From assembly GCA_018623495.1 (NCBI GenBank), contig JAAZVP010000002.1:24600-88599 (forward strand): 64,000 nt of DNA, in the 5' to 3' direction. Position 1 is the stretch's first letter; the number at the start of each line of letters is the position of its first letter. The notes below the pieces were generated by a model. That model did no database searches. It saw only the letters and a list, made by a program, of their open reading frames with translations, and was not told the DNA's origin. This DNA is from Halothiobacillus sp. (GTDB lineage: Bacteria; Pseudomonadota; Gammaproteobacteria; JAAZVP01). Shown here piece by piece: positions 12,854 through 23,786 of the stretch. The translations under genes and the position numbers were made by a program.

Positions 12854-14731
12854 TCAGTCGCCCTCCCCGGCCGCGGTGCCGCGTTCGCCCTCGGCCCACC
12901 AGGTGGAGAGCATCCACGAAACCGGCTCGTAGTAGAGCGGCAGGGTCTCCGGCCGGCCGAAGCGGTCCCGGTAGGCGATGCGGTGCTTGTCGATGTACCA
13001 GTTGGGCACCACGTAGTGGCCCTCCAGCAGGACCCGGTCGAGGGCCCGGGCGGCGGCCACCAGGTGCTCGCGTTCCGGTGCGTAGACGATCTCCTCCACC
13101 AGCGCGTCCACCACCGGGTCGGCCACGCCCATCAGGTTGCGCGAACCGGTCCGGTCGGCACTGGAGGAGTGGAACATATTCATCAGCTCGTTGCCCGGCG
13201 ACTGGGACTGGCCGAAGGAGTAGACCAGCATGTCGAAATCATGATTGTTGAGCTGGCGCTGGTAGATGGACAGGTCCACCGTGCGGTAGCTGGCGTCGAT
13301 CCCCAGCCTGGAGAGGTTGTAGACGAACGGCGCCATGATGCGCTCGAATCCCTCGGAGACCAGCAGGATCCGGAACCGCAGCGGCTCACCGTCCTTCTTG
13401 CGCACCCCGTCCTCCAGGTGCCAGCCGGCGGCCTTGAGCAGCCCCTGGGCCTGCACCAGGTTTTCGCGCAGGGCGCGGTAGTCGGGGGTCTCCGGTGGCG
13501 CCCAGGCCGGCCCGAAGACCGCCTCGGGCAGCTGCTCGCGGAAGGGCTCGAGGAGCTCGCGTTCGCGCCCCTCGGGCTCGCCCCGGGCGGCCAGGGGGCT
13601 GTTGGAGAACCAGCTGTCGCAGCGGGTGTACTGGCCGTAGAACAGGTTCTGGTTGGCCCAGTGAAAATCGAAGGCCAGGGTGATGGCCCGGCGCACGCGC
13701 CGGTCGGCGAAGATCGGCCGGCGGGTGTTGAACACGAAACCCTGCATGCCGGCGTTGTTGCTGTGGGGCAGCTCGGCCTTGACGATCGCCCCCGAGTCGT
13801 AGGCCGGGCCCACGTGGTCGCGGGCCCAGCGCTTGGAGTGGTTCTCGAAGAAGAAGTCGAATTCCCCGGCCTTGAAGGCCTCCAGCGCCACCGTCCGGTC
13901 CCTGTAATACTTGTAGGTGATCTCGTCGAAATTGAACATCCCCCGGCGCACGTTGAGATCCTTCGCCCAGTAGTCGGGATCGCGGCGGTAGGTGATGGAC
14001 TTGCCCAGACGATAGTCGTCCACCACGTAGGGCCCGCTGGCGATGGGCGGATCGGTGACCACGGCGTCGAAGGGTCGATCACCCACCCACTCGCGGGAGA
14101 ACACCGGCATCTCGCCGATGATCATGTGCAGCTCGGGATTCTTGCGGGCGAAATGAAAACGCACGCGCCGCTCGCCCAGGACCTCGGCCGAGGCCACGTC
14201 CTTCCAGTAGAAGCCGTACTGGGGATGGGCCTTGTCGCTCTTGAGCCAGTCGAAGGAGGCCTTGACGTCGGCGGCCGTGACCGGGCTGCCGTCGGAAAAG
14301 CGCGCCTCCGGACGCAGGGTGAAGGTCACCGAGCGCCCGTCCCCGGCCAGCTCGATGTCCTCGGCGAGCAGCCCGTACATGGAGAACGGTTCGTCCAGGC
14401 TCTTGACCATCAGGGTCTCGAAGACCAGCGTACCCAGACCGTCGGCGGACAGCCCCTTGAGCAGGAAGGGGTTGAGGGAGTCGAAGGAGCCGAAGGCCGA
14501 CATCACCAGCCGCCCGCCCTTGGGGGCGTCCGGGTCGACGTAATCGAAGTGCGCGAAACCGGCGGGATAGGCCGGCTCGTAGCCCAGGGCCATGGCGTGC
14601 TCGGCCCGCGCCCCGGGGGCCAGTACCAGGCCTGCCAGCAGCACCAGGCCGGCCATCGCCCTGCTCTGTCTCCAGCGTATCCTCACCCTGTTTCCGCGCC
14701 TCCCGGTTTGTCCGTCCCGATGGCCTGACAT
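12854..14731 (-). CDS. yejA: Extracellular peptide-binding protein of the Yej transporter
   Basis: HAMALGYEPAYPAGFAHFDYVDPDAPKGGRLVMSAFGSFDSLNPFLLKG; signal peptide; adjacent to yejB. Confidence 0.9.
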   Translation of the reverse strand: MSGHRDGQTGRRGNRVRIRWRQSRAMAGLVLLAGLVLAPGARAEHAMALGYEPAYPAGFAHFDYVDPDAPKGGRLVMSAFGSFDSLNPFLLKGLSADGLGTLVFETLMVKSLDEPFSMYGLLAEDIELAGDGRSVTFTLRPEARFSDGSPVTAADVKASFDWLKSDKAHPQYGFYWKDVASAEVLGERRVRFHFARKNPELHMIIGEMPVFSREWVGDRPFDAVVTDPPIASGPYVVDDYRLGKSITYRRDPDYWAKDLNVRRGMFNFDEITYKYYRDRTVALEAFKAGEFDFFFENHSKRWARDHVGPAYDSGAIVKAELPHSNNAGMQGFVFNTRRPIFADRRVRRAITLAFDFHWANQNLFYGQYTRCDSWFSNSPLAARGEPEGRERELLEPFREQLPEAVFGPAWAPPETPDYRALRENLVQAQGLLKAAGWHLEDGVRKKDGEPLRFRILLVSEGFERIMAPFVYNLSRLGIDASYRTVDLSIYQRQLNNHDFDMLVYSFGQSQSPGNELMNMFHSSSADRTGSRNLMGVADPVVDALVEEIVYAPEREHLVAAARALDRVLLEGHYVVPNWYIDKHRIAYRDRFGRPETLPLYYEPVSWMLSTWWAEGERGTAAGEGD

Positions 14732-14776
14732 ACTATTTGAGGTTTGACGCAACCGACAATAAGCAGGAGTACACAG

Positions 14777-15559
14777 ATGGGCTTTCTCTCGGGCAAGCGC
14801 GCCCTGATCGTGGGCGTGGCCAACGACCGCTCGATCGCCGCCGGCATCGCCAGATCCATGGCCGACCAGGGGGCCGAGCTGGCCTTCACCTACCTCCCGA
14901 TCACCGAGCGGGCCAGGGACAAGGTCGCCAAGGTGGCCGGCGCCTGCGGCTCGGAGATCGTCATCCCCTGCGACGTGGCCAGCGACGAGGACATCGAGCG
15001 CATGTACGCCGACCTCGGCGAGCACTGGGACGGTTTCGACATCCTCGTCCACTCGGTGGCCTTCGCCAACAAGGACGAGCTCCAGGGCGACTACCTGGAA
15101 AACGTCACCCGCGAGGGCTTCAAGCTGGCCCACGACATCAGCTCCTACAGCCTCGCCGCGCTGGCCAAGGCGGGCCGGGACAGCTTGCGCGACGGCGGCG
15201 CCGTGGTCACCCTGAGCTACCTGGGCGCCCAGCGGGCCATGCCCAACTACAACGTCATGGGCGTGGCCAAGGCCAGCCTGGAGGCCAACGTGCGCTACGT
15301 GGCCGCCTCCCTGGGCCCGCGCGGCATCCGCGTGAACTCCATCTCGGCCGGCCCCATCCGCACCCTGGCCGCCGCCGGCATCGGCGACTTCCGCAAGTTC
15401 CTGCGCTACGTCGAGGACAACGCCCCGTTGCGGCGCAACGTCACCATCGAGGACGTGGGCAACACCGCGGCCTTCCTCTGCTCGGATCTCGCCGGCGGCA
15501 TCACCGGCGAGAACATCTACGTCGACTCCGGTTACAACACCGTCGGCCTCGCCGAGTGA
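14777..15559 (+). CDS. fabI: Enoyl-[acyl-carrier-protein] reductase (NADH)
   Basis: [51 protein letters not shown]. Confidence 0.96.
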   Translation: MGFLSGKRALIVGVANDRSIAAGIARSMADQGAELAFTYLPITERARDKVAKVAGACGSEIVIPCDVASDEDIERMYADLGEHWDGFDILVHSVAFANKDELQGDYLENVTREGFKLAHDISSYSLAALAKAGRDSLRDGGAVVTLSYLGAQRAMPNYNVMGVAKASLEANVRYVAASLGPRGIRVNSISAGPIRTLAAAGIGDFRKFLRYVEDNAPLRRNVTIEDVGNTAAFLCSDLAGGITGENIYVDSGYNTVGLAE

Positions 15560-15775
15560 GCCTGTCGGGCCGACCGGGTTCTCCCCGCCCCGGGAAGGCC
15601 GGCGCCAACGGCCGGTCCCGCGCGGTCCGAACCTGCTAGGCTCGGCACAGGTGACCGGGAAGATCGAAGGGGCTTGCCGCCAAGATAAAGCCCGTTTAAT
15701 CTAGGATAAATATTTCGTGGTGGCGGGAGGGACCCAACCGCCCTCGCTCATCCACTCAAACCGGGGAGTCCAACC

Positions 15776-15856
15776 ATGCTCTTGGCAAGCATCATCATGG
15801 CGGCCGTGATGGGCGTCGCCATCGGGGTGGCGATCTACTTCACCCGCAAGTACTGA
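15776..15856 (+). CDS. 26-aa putative single-pass membrane microprotein
   Basis: ATG..TGA encodes MLLASIIMAAVMGVAIGVAIYFTRKY; ggggag RBS upstream, promoter-like TTGCCG-17-TAATCT, terminator downstream; too short for the ORF track. Confidence 0.6.
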   Translation: MLLASIIMAAVMGVAIGVAIYFTRKY

Positions 15857-15890
15857 CCCGATCCACCCCGACCGGGTCCGGCAAGACAGC

Positions 15891-15923
15891 AAAAGGCCCG
15901 CGCCGATGGCGCGGGCCTTTTTT
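15891..15923. terminator. Bidirectional rho-independent terminator
   Basis: aaaaggcccgcgccgatggcgcgggcctttttt. Confidence 0.85.
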
Positions 15924-15948
15924 CGCACTCGCCACGGGCCCGCAGCCG

Positions 15949-17859
15949 TCAGTCGAGATCTGCGCTGCGCTCGATGTCGGCGGCGGCCTTGAGGGCCCGC
16001 AGCACCGCGGCGTACTCGTCGCCGCCATTCTGCGAGGCCAGGCGCTGGGCGAGCTGCTCCCGGTCGGCCTCGGACATCCGGGCCGGGTCGCCATCGGCCA
16101 CCGAGACCAACCGCAACACGGCGCGATCGCCGTTGCCCAGCCGGACGCTGGTGAAGGCCGACTCGCCCTCGGTGGAACGGCCCATGGCGAAGGCCGCGTT
16201 GACCAGCGCCGGCGGCCGGTCACCGGCACCGCGCTCGAGGGTCACCGGGGCCACGTATTGGCCACCCACCTCGCCGGCCAGTTTCTCCGGGACGGCACCG
16301 GAGGCCCAGCGCTCGGTGACCGTCTCGGCGGTCTGCACCAGCCGCTCGCGGATCCGTTGCTCGCGCAGCTGGCGGGTGGCCTGTTCGCGAACCTCTTCGA
16401 ACTCGCGGGGTGCGGCGGGCTCGTGTTCCTCGACCCGGATCACCACCACGCGATTGGCGCCGAGCTCGAGCATCTCGCTGTTGAGGCGCTGCTCGAGGAC
16501 CTCGTCACTGAACGCGGCCTTGCGAACGCGGGCATCCGCGGCGATGCCCTCACCGCTCTCGCGGCTGACCCAGTCGCTGTGCTGGATCTCCAGCCCCATG
16601 GCCTCGGCGGCCGGCAGCAGGCTGTCGGGCTGTTCGTAGGTGATCGTGGCCAGCTGCTCGGCCTGGTCGAAGAACATGTTCTCGGCTTCCTTGAGCCGGT
16701 ATTCGGCGACCAGTTTCTCGCGTACCTCGGCCAGCGGCTCGGGTTCCTTGGCCCGCACGTCCTCCGCGCGGATCAGGTGCAGGCCGAACCGGGTGCGCAC
16801 GGGCTCGCTGATCTCGCCCGGTTCGAGGGCGTAGAGCGCCTTCTCGAAGGCCTCCACCATCTGGCCGCGCTCGACGACACCCAGTCGGCCGCCCCGCTGG
16901 GCCGACCCCGGGTCGTCGGAGACCTCGCGGGCCACCTTGGCGAACGCCTCGCCTGCTTGAATCCGGGCCCGCAGCTCACGGGCCCGTTCACGGGCTGCCT
17001 CGACTTCCGCCTCGCCGGCATCCTCGGGCAGCTTCAACAGGATGTGGCTCGCCTCGCGAACCTCCTGCTGGCGGATCCGTTCCTGGTACTCGGCGTAGAG
17101 CCGCTCGACCGTGTCCTCGGAAACCGGGACGGTCTCGGCGAGCTTTTCGGCGGAGAGCTCGAGGTAGGCCAGCTTGACGCGCTCCGGGGCGCGGAAGGCA
17201 TCGGCGTTGTCCTCGAAATAGGCGCGCGCATCCGCCTCGCTGATCTCGACCTCGCCGGCGGCGTTCTCCTTCGCCAGGCGGATATAGGCCACCTCGCGCT
17301 GCTGGTCGACCAGCCGCTGGATGTAGTCGATGGTCCGCGGGACCGCGAACCCCGTCTGGCGCACGCCGGCCTGGAGCTGCTGGATCACCAGCGCGCGGCG
17401 CATGCGGTTTTCGAAATCGGCGCTGGTCATGCCCTGGGAACGCAACTGGGCCTGGTAGACCTCGCTGTCGAACTGGCCGTCCTGCGAGAACGCCTCGAAG
17501 GAGCGGATCACCTGGGCGAGCTCGGCGTCGGAAACGCGCAGGCCCTGTTCCCGGGCCACCTGGGCGAGCAGGGTCTTCTCGATCATCTGCTCGAGCACCT
17601 GGCCCTTGAGGTCCATGCGCTCCAGCAGGCCGGCCGGCATGTTACCGCCGAAGTTGTTGAGGATGGCCTGGCGCTGGCGGGCATACTCGCGGTCGAAGGC
17701 GCGCATGGAGATCTCCTCGCCGTTGACGCTCGCCGCCACGGTATCCTCGCCGCCGCCGAAGTACTGCTGCATCCCCCAGAGGGCGAACGGGATACTGATG
17801 AGGATGACGATCACATAGGCAATCCAGCCTGTCAGGCGCTCGCGAATCGCTAGAAGCAT
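15949..17859 (-). CDS. ppiD: Membrane-anchored peptidyl-prolyl cis-trans isomerase
   Basis: MLLAIRERLTGWIAYVIVILISIPFALWGMQQYF N-terminal anchor, SurA_N-like region and parvulin domain (ASHILLKLPED...GGRLGVVERGQMVEAFEKAL). Confidence 0.9.
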   Translation of the reverse strand: MLLAIRERLTGWIAYVIVILISIPFALWGMQQYFGGGEDTVAASVNGEEISMRAFDREYARQRQAILNNFGGNMPAGLLERMDLKGQVLEQMIEKTLLAQVAREQGLRVSDAELAQVIRSFEAFSQDGQFDSEVYQAQLRSQGMTSADFENRMRRALVIQQLQAGVRQTGFAVPRTIDYIQRLVDQQREVAYIRLAKENAAGEVEISEADARAYFEDNADAFRAPERVKLAYLELSAEKLAETVPVSEDTVERLYAEYQERIRQQEVREASHILLKLPEDAGEAEVEAARERARELRARIQAGEAFAKVAREVSDDPGSAQRGGRLGVVERGQMVEAFEKALYALEPGEISEPVRTRFGLHLIRAEDVRAKEPEPLAEVREKLVAEYRLKEAENMFFDQAEQLATITYEQPDSLLPAAEAMGLEIQHSDWVSRESGEGIAADARVRKAAFSDEVLEQRLNSEMLELGANRVVVIRVEEHEPAAPREFEEVREQATRQLREQRIRERLVQTAETVTERWASGAVPEKLAGEVGGQYVAPVTLERGAGDRPPALVNAAFAMGRSTEGESAFTSVRLGNGDRAVLRLVSVADGDPARMSEADREQLAQRLASQNGGDEYAAVLRALKAAADIERSADLD

Positions 17860-17955
17860 CTTCGACCACTCTTGCTCGACGGTATGGGCTACCGGGCCGG
17901 TCTCCCGCGGCCCGGGTCGCAATTATACGGGTGCCCGGCGATGAACGCAGCCGGA

Positions 17956-17986
17956 CACAAAAAAAGCGCCCGAGGGCGCTCTTTCC
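17956..17986 (-). terminator. Terminator downstream of tRNA-Asp
   Basis: agcgcccgagggcgct flanked by an A-run on the plus strand. Confidence 0.7.
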
Positions 17987-17992
17987 GATGTC

Positions 17993-18069
17993 TGGCGGAC
18001 TGGACGGGACTCGAACCCGCGACCTCCGGCGTGACAGGCCGGCATTCTAACCAGCTGAACTACCAGTCC
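17993..18069 (-). tRNA. tRNA-Asp (GTC)
   Basis: Reverse complement GGACTGGTAGTTCAGCTGGTTAGAATGCCGGCCTGTCACGCCGGAGGTCGCGGGTTCGAGTCCCGTCCAGTCCGCCA. Confidence 0.96.
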
Positions 18070-18146
18070 GGTGCGGAGCGTTGCATTCTAATCGAAAACC
18101 CCGCCCCGGGGAATGCCCGGCCGGCACTCCCCTCGATCGACGCGTC

Positions 18147-18419
18147 TCAGTTGACGGCGTCCTTCAGCGCCTTGCCCGCCTTGAAGGCCGGCAGCTTGGA
18201 GGCGGGGATGTCGATGGTTTCGCCGGTCCGCGGGTTGCGGCCGGTGCGGGCCTCGCGCTCGCGCACCAGGAAGGTGCCGAAGCCCACCAGGGTCACCTGC
18301 TCGTCGTTCTTCAGAGCGTCTTCGACGGCGTCGATGAAACCGTCGACGGCGCGCCCGGCAGCGGCCTTGGAGATGTCCGCGGATTCGGCAATGGCTTCGA
18401 TCAGCTCGGATTTGTTCAT
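18147..18419 (-). CDS. hupB: DNA-binding protein HU-beta
   Basis: [67 protein letters not shown]. Confidence 0.96.
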   Translation of the reverse strand: MNKSELIEAIAESADISKAAAGRAVDGFIDAVEDALKNDEQVTLVGFGTFLVREREARTGRNPRTGETIDIPASKLPAFKAGKALKDAVN

Positions 18420-18575
18420 TCGGAATTTCCTTATGATTTGGCGGATTGGCGAAGAAGATGGGCAGTCGGTGAAGAAACCCTGGGGTTACCCCCTGGCGAT
18501 TCCCTGGTCTTTTGTTGATGTTGTTATGGAATCCTGGCTGGCGCCGGCACCATCAACGGTGCGGGGCGACACCCG

Positions 18576-18712
18576 GCGACCCCGGGATGGCTCTGGCTGA
18601 CATCCCACGCCAGTCAAGCCGACCAACGAACCCCTGGGCCGGACCTTACAACACTTCGGGGGCGGCGCCCATCCCGGCGTGCGAATGTCAGCCGGAGACA
18701 TCTCGGGGTCAC
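18576..18712. repeat. Large imperfect inverted repeat between lon and hupB
   Basis: 18576-18603 versus reverse complement of 18685-18712 match at 24/28 positions; pairing extends inward through acgcc/ggcgt. Confidence 0.7.
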
Positions 18713-18882
18713 CCTGCCTCGCCCGGGTTCCCGGTCACGGATTCGTTTTTATACCAACGCTCGGAGGGGTGTCAACATCGCGCAGGCCGCGTCGGCATGC
18801 GGATTTCACGCTCCTGAAACGGGCGCCGGGAGCGTTCGCGCGTCACCGGCCCACCGGGGAAGTCCCTGTCTTCCAAAGAAAA

Positions 18883-18925
18883 AACCCCGGTCGACCTGGC
18901 GGTCGTCCGGGGTCCCGGAAGGGCG
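18883..18925 (-). terminator. Terminator downstream of lon
   Basis: aaaaaaccccggtcgacctggcggtcgtccgggg stem-loop. Confidence 0.6.
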
Positions 18926-18940
18926 CGGGCGCCGCGCGGA

Positions 18941-21382
18941 TCAGTGGTGGCGCTGCGCGGTGCGTCCGGACCGCTTGCGCTTGCCGGCGACCGGCGCGGC
19001 ATCGGGGGCGACATCCGCTTCCTGGCCGGGTCGACCGGCGAGCGCGATGTCCAGCACCTCGTCGATCCACTTGACCGGGCGGATGTCGAGCCGCGAGCGG
19101 ACGTCTCTGGGGATCTCGGCCAGGTCCTTCTCGTTCTCGGCCGGGATGAGCACGGTGGTGATCCCCCCACGCAGGGCCGCCAGCAGCTTCTCCTTGAGGC
19201 CGCCGATGGGCAGGACCTCGCCCCGCAGGGTGATCTCCCCGGTCATGGCGACCTCGGCTCGCACCGGCACCCGGGTCAACGCCGAGACCAGCGCGGTGCA
19301 CATCCCGATGCCCGCGCTGGGGCCGTCCTTGGGGGTGGCGCCCTCGGGCACGTGGATGTGGACGTCGTTCTTTTCGTGGAAGTCCGCCGGCAGCCCGAGG
19401 GCCTCGGCCCGCGACCGCACCACGGTCATCGCGGCATGGATGGATTCCTTCATCACGTCGCCGAGCTGCCCGGTCTGGCTCTGCTTGCCCTTGCCGGGCA
19501 TCACCGCCGCCTCGATGCTCAGCAGTTCTCCGCCCACCTCGGTCCAGGCCAGCCCGGTGACCTGGCCGACCTGGTCGCTCTCCTCGGCCTTGCCGTAGCG
19601 ATAGCGGCGCACGCCCAGATACTTGTCCAGGTTGCGCGAGGAGATCTGCACCTGGCGCTTCTTGCCCTTCTTATCCAGTGCCAGCGACTTGACCACCTTG
19701 CGGCAGATCTTGGCGATCTCCCGCTCGAGGCTGCGCACGCCCGCCTCGCGGGTGTAGTGGCGGATCACGTCGCGGATCGCCGACGGCTGGATCTTGAGCT
19801 CGTCTTCCTTGAGGCCGTTGGCCTTGATCTGCTTGGGCACCAGGTAGCGCTCGGCGATGTTGGTCTTCTCCTCCTCGGTGTAGCCCGGCAGGCGGATGAC
19901 CTCCATCCGGTCGAGCAGCGGCTCGGGGATGTTCATGCTGTTGGAGGTGGCGATGAACATCACGTCCGAGAGATCGAGGTCCACCTCCATGTAGTGGTCG
20001 TTGAAGGTGTCGTTCTGCTCGGGGTCGAGCACCTCCAGCAGCGCCGATGCCGGGTCGCCGCGGAAGTCCTGGGCCATCTTGTCGATCTCGTCGAACAAGA
20101 ACAGCGGGTTGCGGGCCTCCACCTTGACCATGTTCTGCACCACCTTGCCCGGCAGCGAGCCGATGTAGGTGCGCCGGTGACCGCGGATCTCGGCCTCGTC
20201 GCGCACCCCGCCCAGCGACATGCGGGTGAACTTGCGGTTGGTGGCACGGGCAATCGAGCGCCCCAGCGAGGTCTTGCCCACGCCGGGCGGGCCCACCAGG
20301 CAGAGAATCGGGCCCTTGACCTTCTTCGCCCGCTGCTGCACAGCGAGATACTCGAGGATGCGTTCCTTGACCTTCTCCAGGCCGTAATGGTCTTCGTCGA
20401 GCACCGCCTCGGCCCGCGCCAGGTCCTTGCGGATGCGCGAGCGCTTCTTCCACGGGTAGTCCACCAGCCACTCGATGTAGTTGCGCACCACCGTGGCCTC
20501 GGCCGACATGGGCGACATCATCTTGAGCTTGTTGAGCTCGGTGGTGGCCTTTTCCCGGGCCTCCTTGGGCATCCCGGCCTCCTCGATGCGCCGCTCGAGT
20601 TCCTCGGTCTCGTTGGGGGCCTCCTCGAGCTCGCCCAGTTCCTTCTGGATGGCCTTCATCTGCTCGTTGAGGTAGTACTCGCGCTGGCTCTTCTCCATCT
20701 GCTGCTTGACGCGACCGCGGATGCGCTTCTCCACCTGCAGGATGTCGAGCTCGGACTCCACCAGCCCCATCAGGTGCTCGATGCGCTCGCGCACGTGGAA
20801 GATCTCGAGGATGTTCTGTTTCTCCTCGAGCTTGAGCGACATGTGCGCGGCGACGGTGTCGGCCAGCCGCGAGGGGTCGTCGATCCCCTGCAGCGAGGTG
20901 AGGATCTCCGGCGGGACCTTCTTGTTGAGCTTGACGTACTGGTCGAATGCATCGAGCAGGGTACGGGTGTGCACCTCCGCCTCGCGCTCATCCACGACGC
21001 CGGACTCCTCGGCCCTGGAGATGCTGGCAGTGTAGAAGCCCTGCGATTCCACCAGGTCGGCCACGCCGACCCGCTCGCCACCCTCCACCAGCACCTTGAG
21101 GGTGCCGTCGGGCAGCTTGAGCAGCTGGAGAATGGTCGCCAGCGTACCCACGCGATAGATGTCGTCGGCCGCGGGCTCGTCCACCTCGGCGTTCTTCTGG
21201 GCCACCAGCAGGATCTGCTTGTCGTCCTGCATGGCGTTCTCGAGGGCGGTAATCGACTTCTCCCGCCCGACGAAGAGCGGAATCACCATGTGGGGGTAGA
21301 CCACCACGTCGCGCAGGGGCAGGACCGGCACGACCTGGGACCGGCCCGCGATCACCTTGCTTGTGTTTTCGTTGCTCGCCAC
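18941..21382 (-). CDS. lon: ATP-dependent Lon protease
   Basis: [53 protein letters not shown] start inferred. Confidence 0.96.
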   Translation of the reverse strand: MASNENTSKVIAGRSQVVPVLPLRDVVVYPHMVIPLFVGREKSITALENAMQDDKQILLVAQKNAEVDEPAADDIYRVGTLATILQLLKLPDGTLKVLVEGGERVGVADLVESQGFYTASISRAEESGVVDEREAEVHTRTLLDAFDQYVKLNKKVPPEILTSLQGIDDPSRLADTVAAHMSLKLEEKQNILEIFHVRERIEHLMGLVESELDILQVEKRIRGRVKQQMEKSQREYYLNEQMKAIQKELGELEEAPNETEELERRIEEAGMPKEAREKATTELNKLKMMSPMSAEATVVRNYIEWLVDYPWKKRSRIRKDLARAEAVLDEDHYGLEKVKERILEYLAVQQRAKKVKGPILCLVGPPGVGKTSLGRSIARATNRKFTRMSLGGVRDEAEIRGHRRTYIGSLPGKVVQNMVKVEARNPLFLFDEIDKMAQDFRGDPASALLEVLDPEQNDTFNDHYMEVDLDLSDVMFIATSNSMNIPEPLLDRMEVIRLPGYTEEEKTNIAERYLVPKQIKANGLKEDELKIQPSAIRDVIRHYTREAGVRSLEREIAKICRKVVKSLALDKKGKKRQVQISSRNLDKYLGVRRYRYGKAEESDQVGQVTGLAWTEVGGELLSIEAAVMPGKGKQSQTGQLGDVMKESIHAAMTVVRSRAEALGLPADFHEKNDVHIHVPEGATPKDGPSAGIGMCTALVSALTRVPVRAEVAMTGEITLRGEVLPIGGLKEKLLAALRGGITTVLIPAENEKDLAEIPRDVRSRLDIRPVKWIDEVLDIALAGRPGQEADVAPDAAPVAGKRKRSGRTAQRHH

Positions 21383-21497
21383 GGATCGACCTCGTGATTG
21401 CGTCTGGAACGGGCCCCGGCCTCGACCGGCGGCCCTCATGGTTCTCAAGTTGGGGGCAGCGGGCGGCAAAAACAACCCCGCCGATGCCGTGCCCATG

Positions 21498-21531
21498 AAA
21501 AAAGGGACCGGGGCCTGACGCCCCGGTCCCT
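21498..21531 (-). terminator. Terminator downstream of clpX
   Basis: aaaaaagggaccggggcctgacgccccggtccc stem-loop. Confidence 0.75.
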
Positions 21532-21555
21532 CGCTGGCCCGCACCCGGGAGGGAT

Positions 21556-22842
21556 CTACTGGTTGTTGGCCGTGGCCTGCTGCTCGCCGCCCTCGAAGAC
21601 GATGTAGGGCCTGGCCTCGCCGCGGATGACGGCGTCGTCCACCACCACCTTGGCCACACCGTCCATGGAGGGCAGGTCGTACATGGTCTCGAGCAGCACG
21701 TGCTCGATGATGGTGCGCAGCCCGCGGGCCCCCGTCTTGCGTTCCATGGCCTTGCGGGCCACGGCGTGCAGGGCGTCGTCACGCATCTCGAGCTCCACGT
21801 CCTCCATCTCGAAGAGCTTGGTGAACTGCTTGGTGAGCGCGTTCTTGGGCTCGGTGAGGATCTGCACCAGGGCGTCCTCGGTGAGCTCCTCGAGGGTGGC
21901 CACCACCGGCAGCCGGCCCACGAACTCGGGGATCAGGCCATAGCGCACCAGGTCGTCGGCCTCCACCTCGGCGAGGATCTCGCCCACCGAGCGCGACTCT
22001 TCCTTGCTCTTGACCTCGGCACCGAAGCCGATGCCGCCCTTCTCGGAGCGCTCGCGGATGATCTTGTCCAGGCCGGCGAAGGCGCCACCGACGATGAACA
22101 GCATGTTGCCGGTGTCGATCTGCAAAAACTCCTGCTGCGGGTGCTTGCGCCCGCCCTGCGGCGGGACCGAGGCCACGGTGCCCTCGATCAGCTTCAGCAG
22201 GGCCTGCTGCACGCCCTCGCCGGAGACGTCGCGGGTGATCGACGGGTTGTCCGCCTTGCGCGAGATCTTGTCGATCTCGTCGATGTAGACGATCCCGTTC
22301 TGCGCCTTCTCGACGTCGTAGTCGCAGCTCTGCAGCAGCTTCTGGACGATGTTCTCCACGTCCTCGCCCACGTAACCCGCCTCGGTCAGGGTGGTGGCGT
22401 CGGCGATGGTGAAGGGCACGTCCAGCAGCCGTGCCAGCGTCTCGGCGAGCAGGGTCTTGCCCGAGCCGGTGGGGCCGATGAGCAGGATGTTGCTCTTGGA
22501 GAGCTCCACCTCGTCGTCGGTGGAGCGCACGTCGCCGCGCAGCTCGAGACGCTTGTAGTGGTTGTAGACCGCCACGGAGAGGGTCTTCTTGGCCTGCTCC
22601 TGGCCGATCACGTACTCGTCGAGCACGGACTTGATCTCGTGCGGCGTGGGCAGCTTGCCGCCGCCCTCGGCCCCCTGCTCCTCAATCTCCTCGCGGATGA
22701 TGTCGTTGCAGAGCTCGACGCACTCGTCGCAGATGAACACCGAGGGACCGGCGATCAGCTTGCGGACCTCGTTCTGGCTCTTGCCGCAGAACGAGCAGTA
22801 GAGAATCTTGTCCTGGCCTTTGTCTTCAGTGCCTTCAGTCAT
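21556..22842 (-). CDS. clpX: ATP-dependent Clp protease ATP-binding subunit
   Basis: Zinc-binding [61 protein letters not shown]. Confidence 0.97.
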   Translation of the reverse strand: MTEGTEDKGQDKILYCSFCGKSQNEVRKLIAGPSVFICDECVELCNDIIREEIEEQGAEGGGKLPTPHEIKSVLDEYVIGQEQAKKTLSVAVYNHYKRLELRGDVRSTDDEVELSKSNILLIGPTGSGKTLLAETLARLLDVPFTIADATTLTEAGYVGEDVENIVQKLLQSCDYDVEKAQNGIVYIDEIDKISRKADNPSITRDVSGEGVQQALLKLIEGTVASVPPQGGRKHPQQEFLQIDTGNMLFIVGGAFAGLDKIIRERSEKGGIGFGAEVKSKEESRSVGEILAEVEADDLVRYGLIPEFVGRLPVVATLEELTEDALVQILTEPKNALTKQFTKLFEMEDVELEMRDDALHAVARKAMERKTGARGLRTIIEHVLLETMYDLPSMDGVAKVVVDDAVIRGEARPYIVFEGGEQQATANNQ

Positions 22843-23092
22843 CGAGCTGACCTCAACATTCGTCTGGCTGAAACACTGCCGTCATTTGGCCTTGCTTGCA
22901 AGGCGACGGCAATGCGTCGCGCCGGGACACCCCCGTCTCCGCGCCTCTGTTCCCTATGACGGCCGAATGGCGGAAATGTTTAGTTCGCGGGGCGTTTCCC
23001 GGCCGGTGCATGCTTGCAGCCTAGCCCAGTCGCGGCGGCGAAAGGACCCGTGATCGGCGGGTCTAATCGTCCCCGGCGACCGGCCGGCTGCC

Positions 23093-23719
23093 TCAGCGAC
23101 GGGTGAGGACCTCGTCGATCAGGCCGTACTCGCGGGACTGCTCGGCGCTCATGAAGTTGTCACGCTCGGTGTCCTTCTCGATGGTCTCCAGCGGCTGACC
23201 GGTGTCCTCGGCCAGCAGCCGGTTGAGGCGTTCGCGGACCTTGAGGATCTCCTCGGCGTGGATCTTGAAGTCCGAGGCCTGGCCCTGGAAGCCGCCCAGC
23301 GGCTGGTGGATCATGATCCGCGAATGCGGCAGGCAGTAGCGCTTGCCCTGCGCCCCGCCGGCGAGGAGCACGGCCCCCATGCTGGCCGCCTGGCCCACGC
23401 ACAGGGTGGACACGTCCGGCTTGAGGAACTTCATGGTGTCGTAGATGGCCAGGCCGGCACTGACCGAACCGCCCGGCGAATTGATGTAGACGGAGATGTC
23501 CTTGTCCGGGTTCTCCGACTCCAGGTAGAGCAGCTGGGCGACGATCAGGTTGGCCATGTGGTCCTCGACGGGACCGACCACGAAGATGACTCGCTCCTTG
23601 AGCAGGCGGGAGTAGATGTCGTAGGCACGCTCGCCACGGGCGCTCTGCTCCACGACCATGGGGACCAGGCCCGTTGCCTGCGCGCCGAGCGCGCCATCGA
23701 ATTGCGTGTCGCTGGTCAT
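23093..23719 (-). CDS. clpP: ATP-dependent Clp protease proteolytic subunit
   Basis: [37 protein letters not shown]. Confidence 0.97.
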   Translation of the reverse strand: MTSDTQFDGALGAQATGLVPMVVEQSARGERAYDIYSRLLKERVIFVVGPVEDHMANLIVAQLLYLESENPDKDISVYINSPGGSVSAGLAIYDTMKFLKPDVSTLCVGQAASMGAVLLAGGAQGKRYCLPHSRIMIHQPLGGFQGQASDFKIHAEEILKVRERLNRLLAEDTGQPLETIEKDTERDNFMSAEQSREYGLIDEVLTRR

Positions 23720-23786
23720 TGATAACCCTCGGCGTTGGGATGGGATTGCCGGCGCGGACCGACCCGCGCCGGCCGATTGCGACGGT

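Noticed and set aside
18944-21397. 817-aa plus-strand ORF opposite lon
   Set aside because: Antisense mirror frame of lon; no independent evidence.
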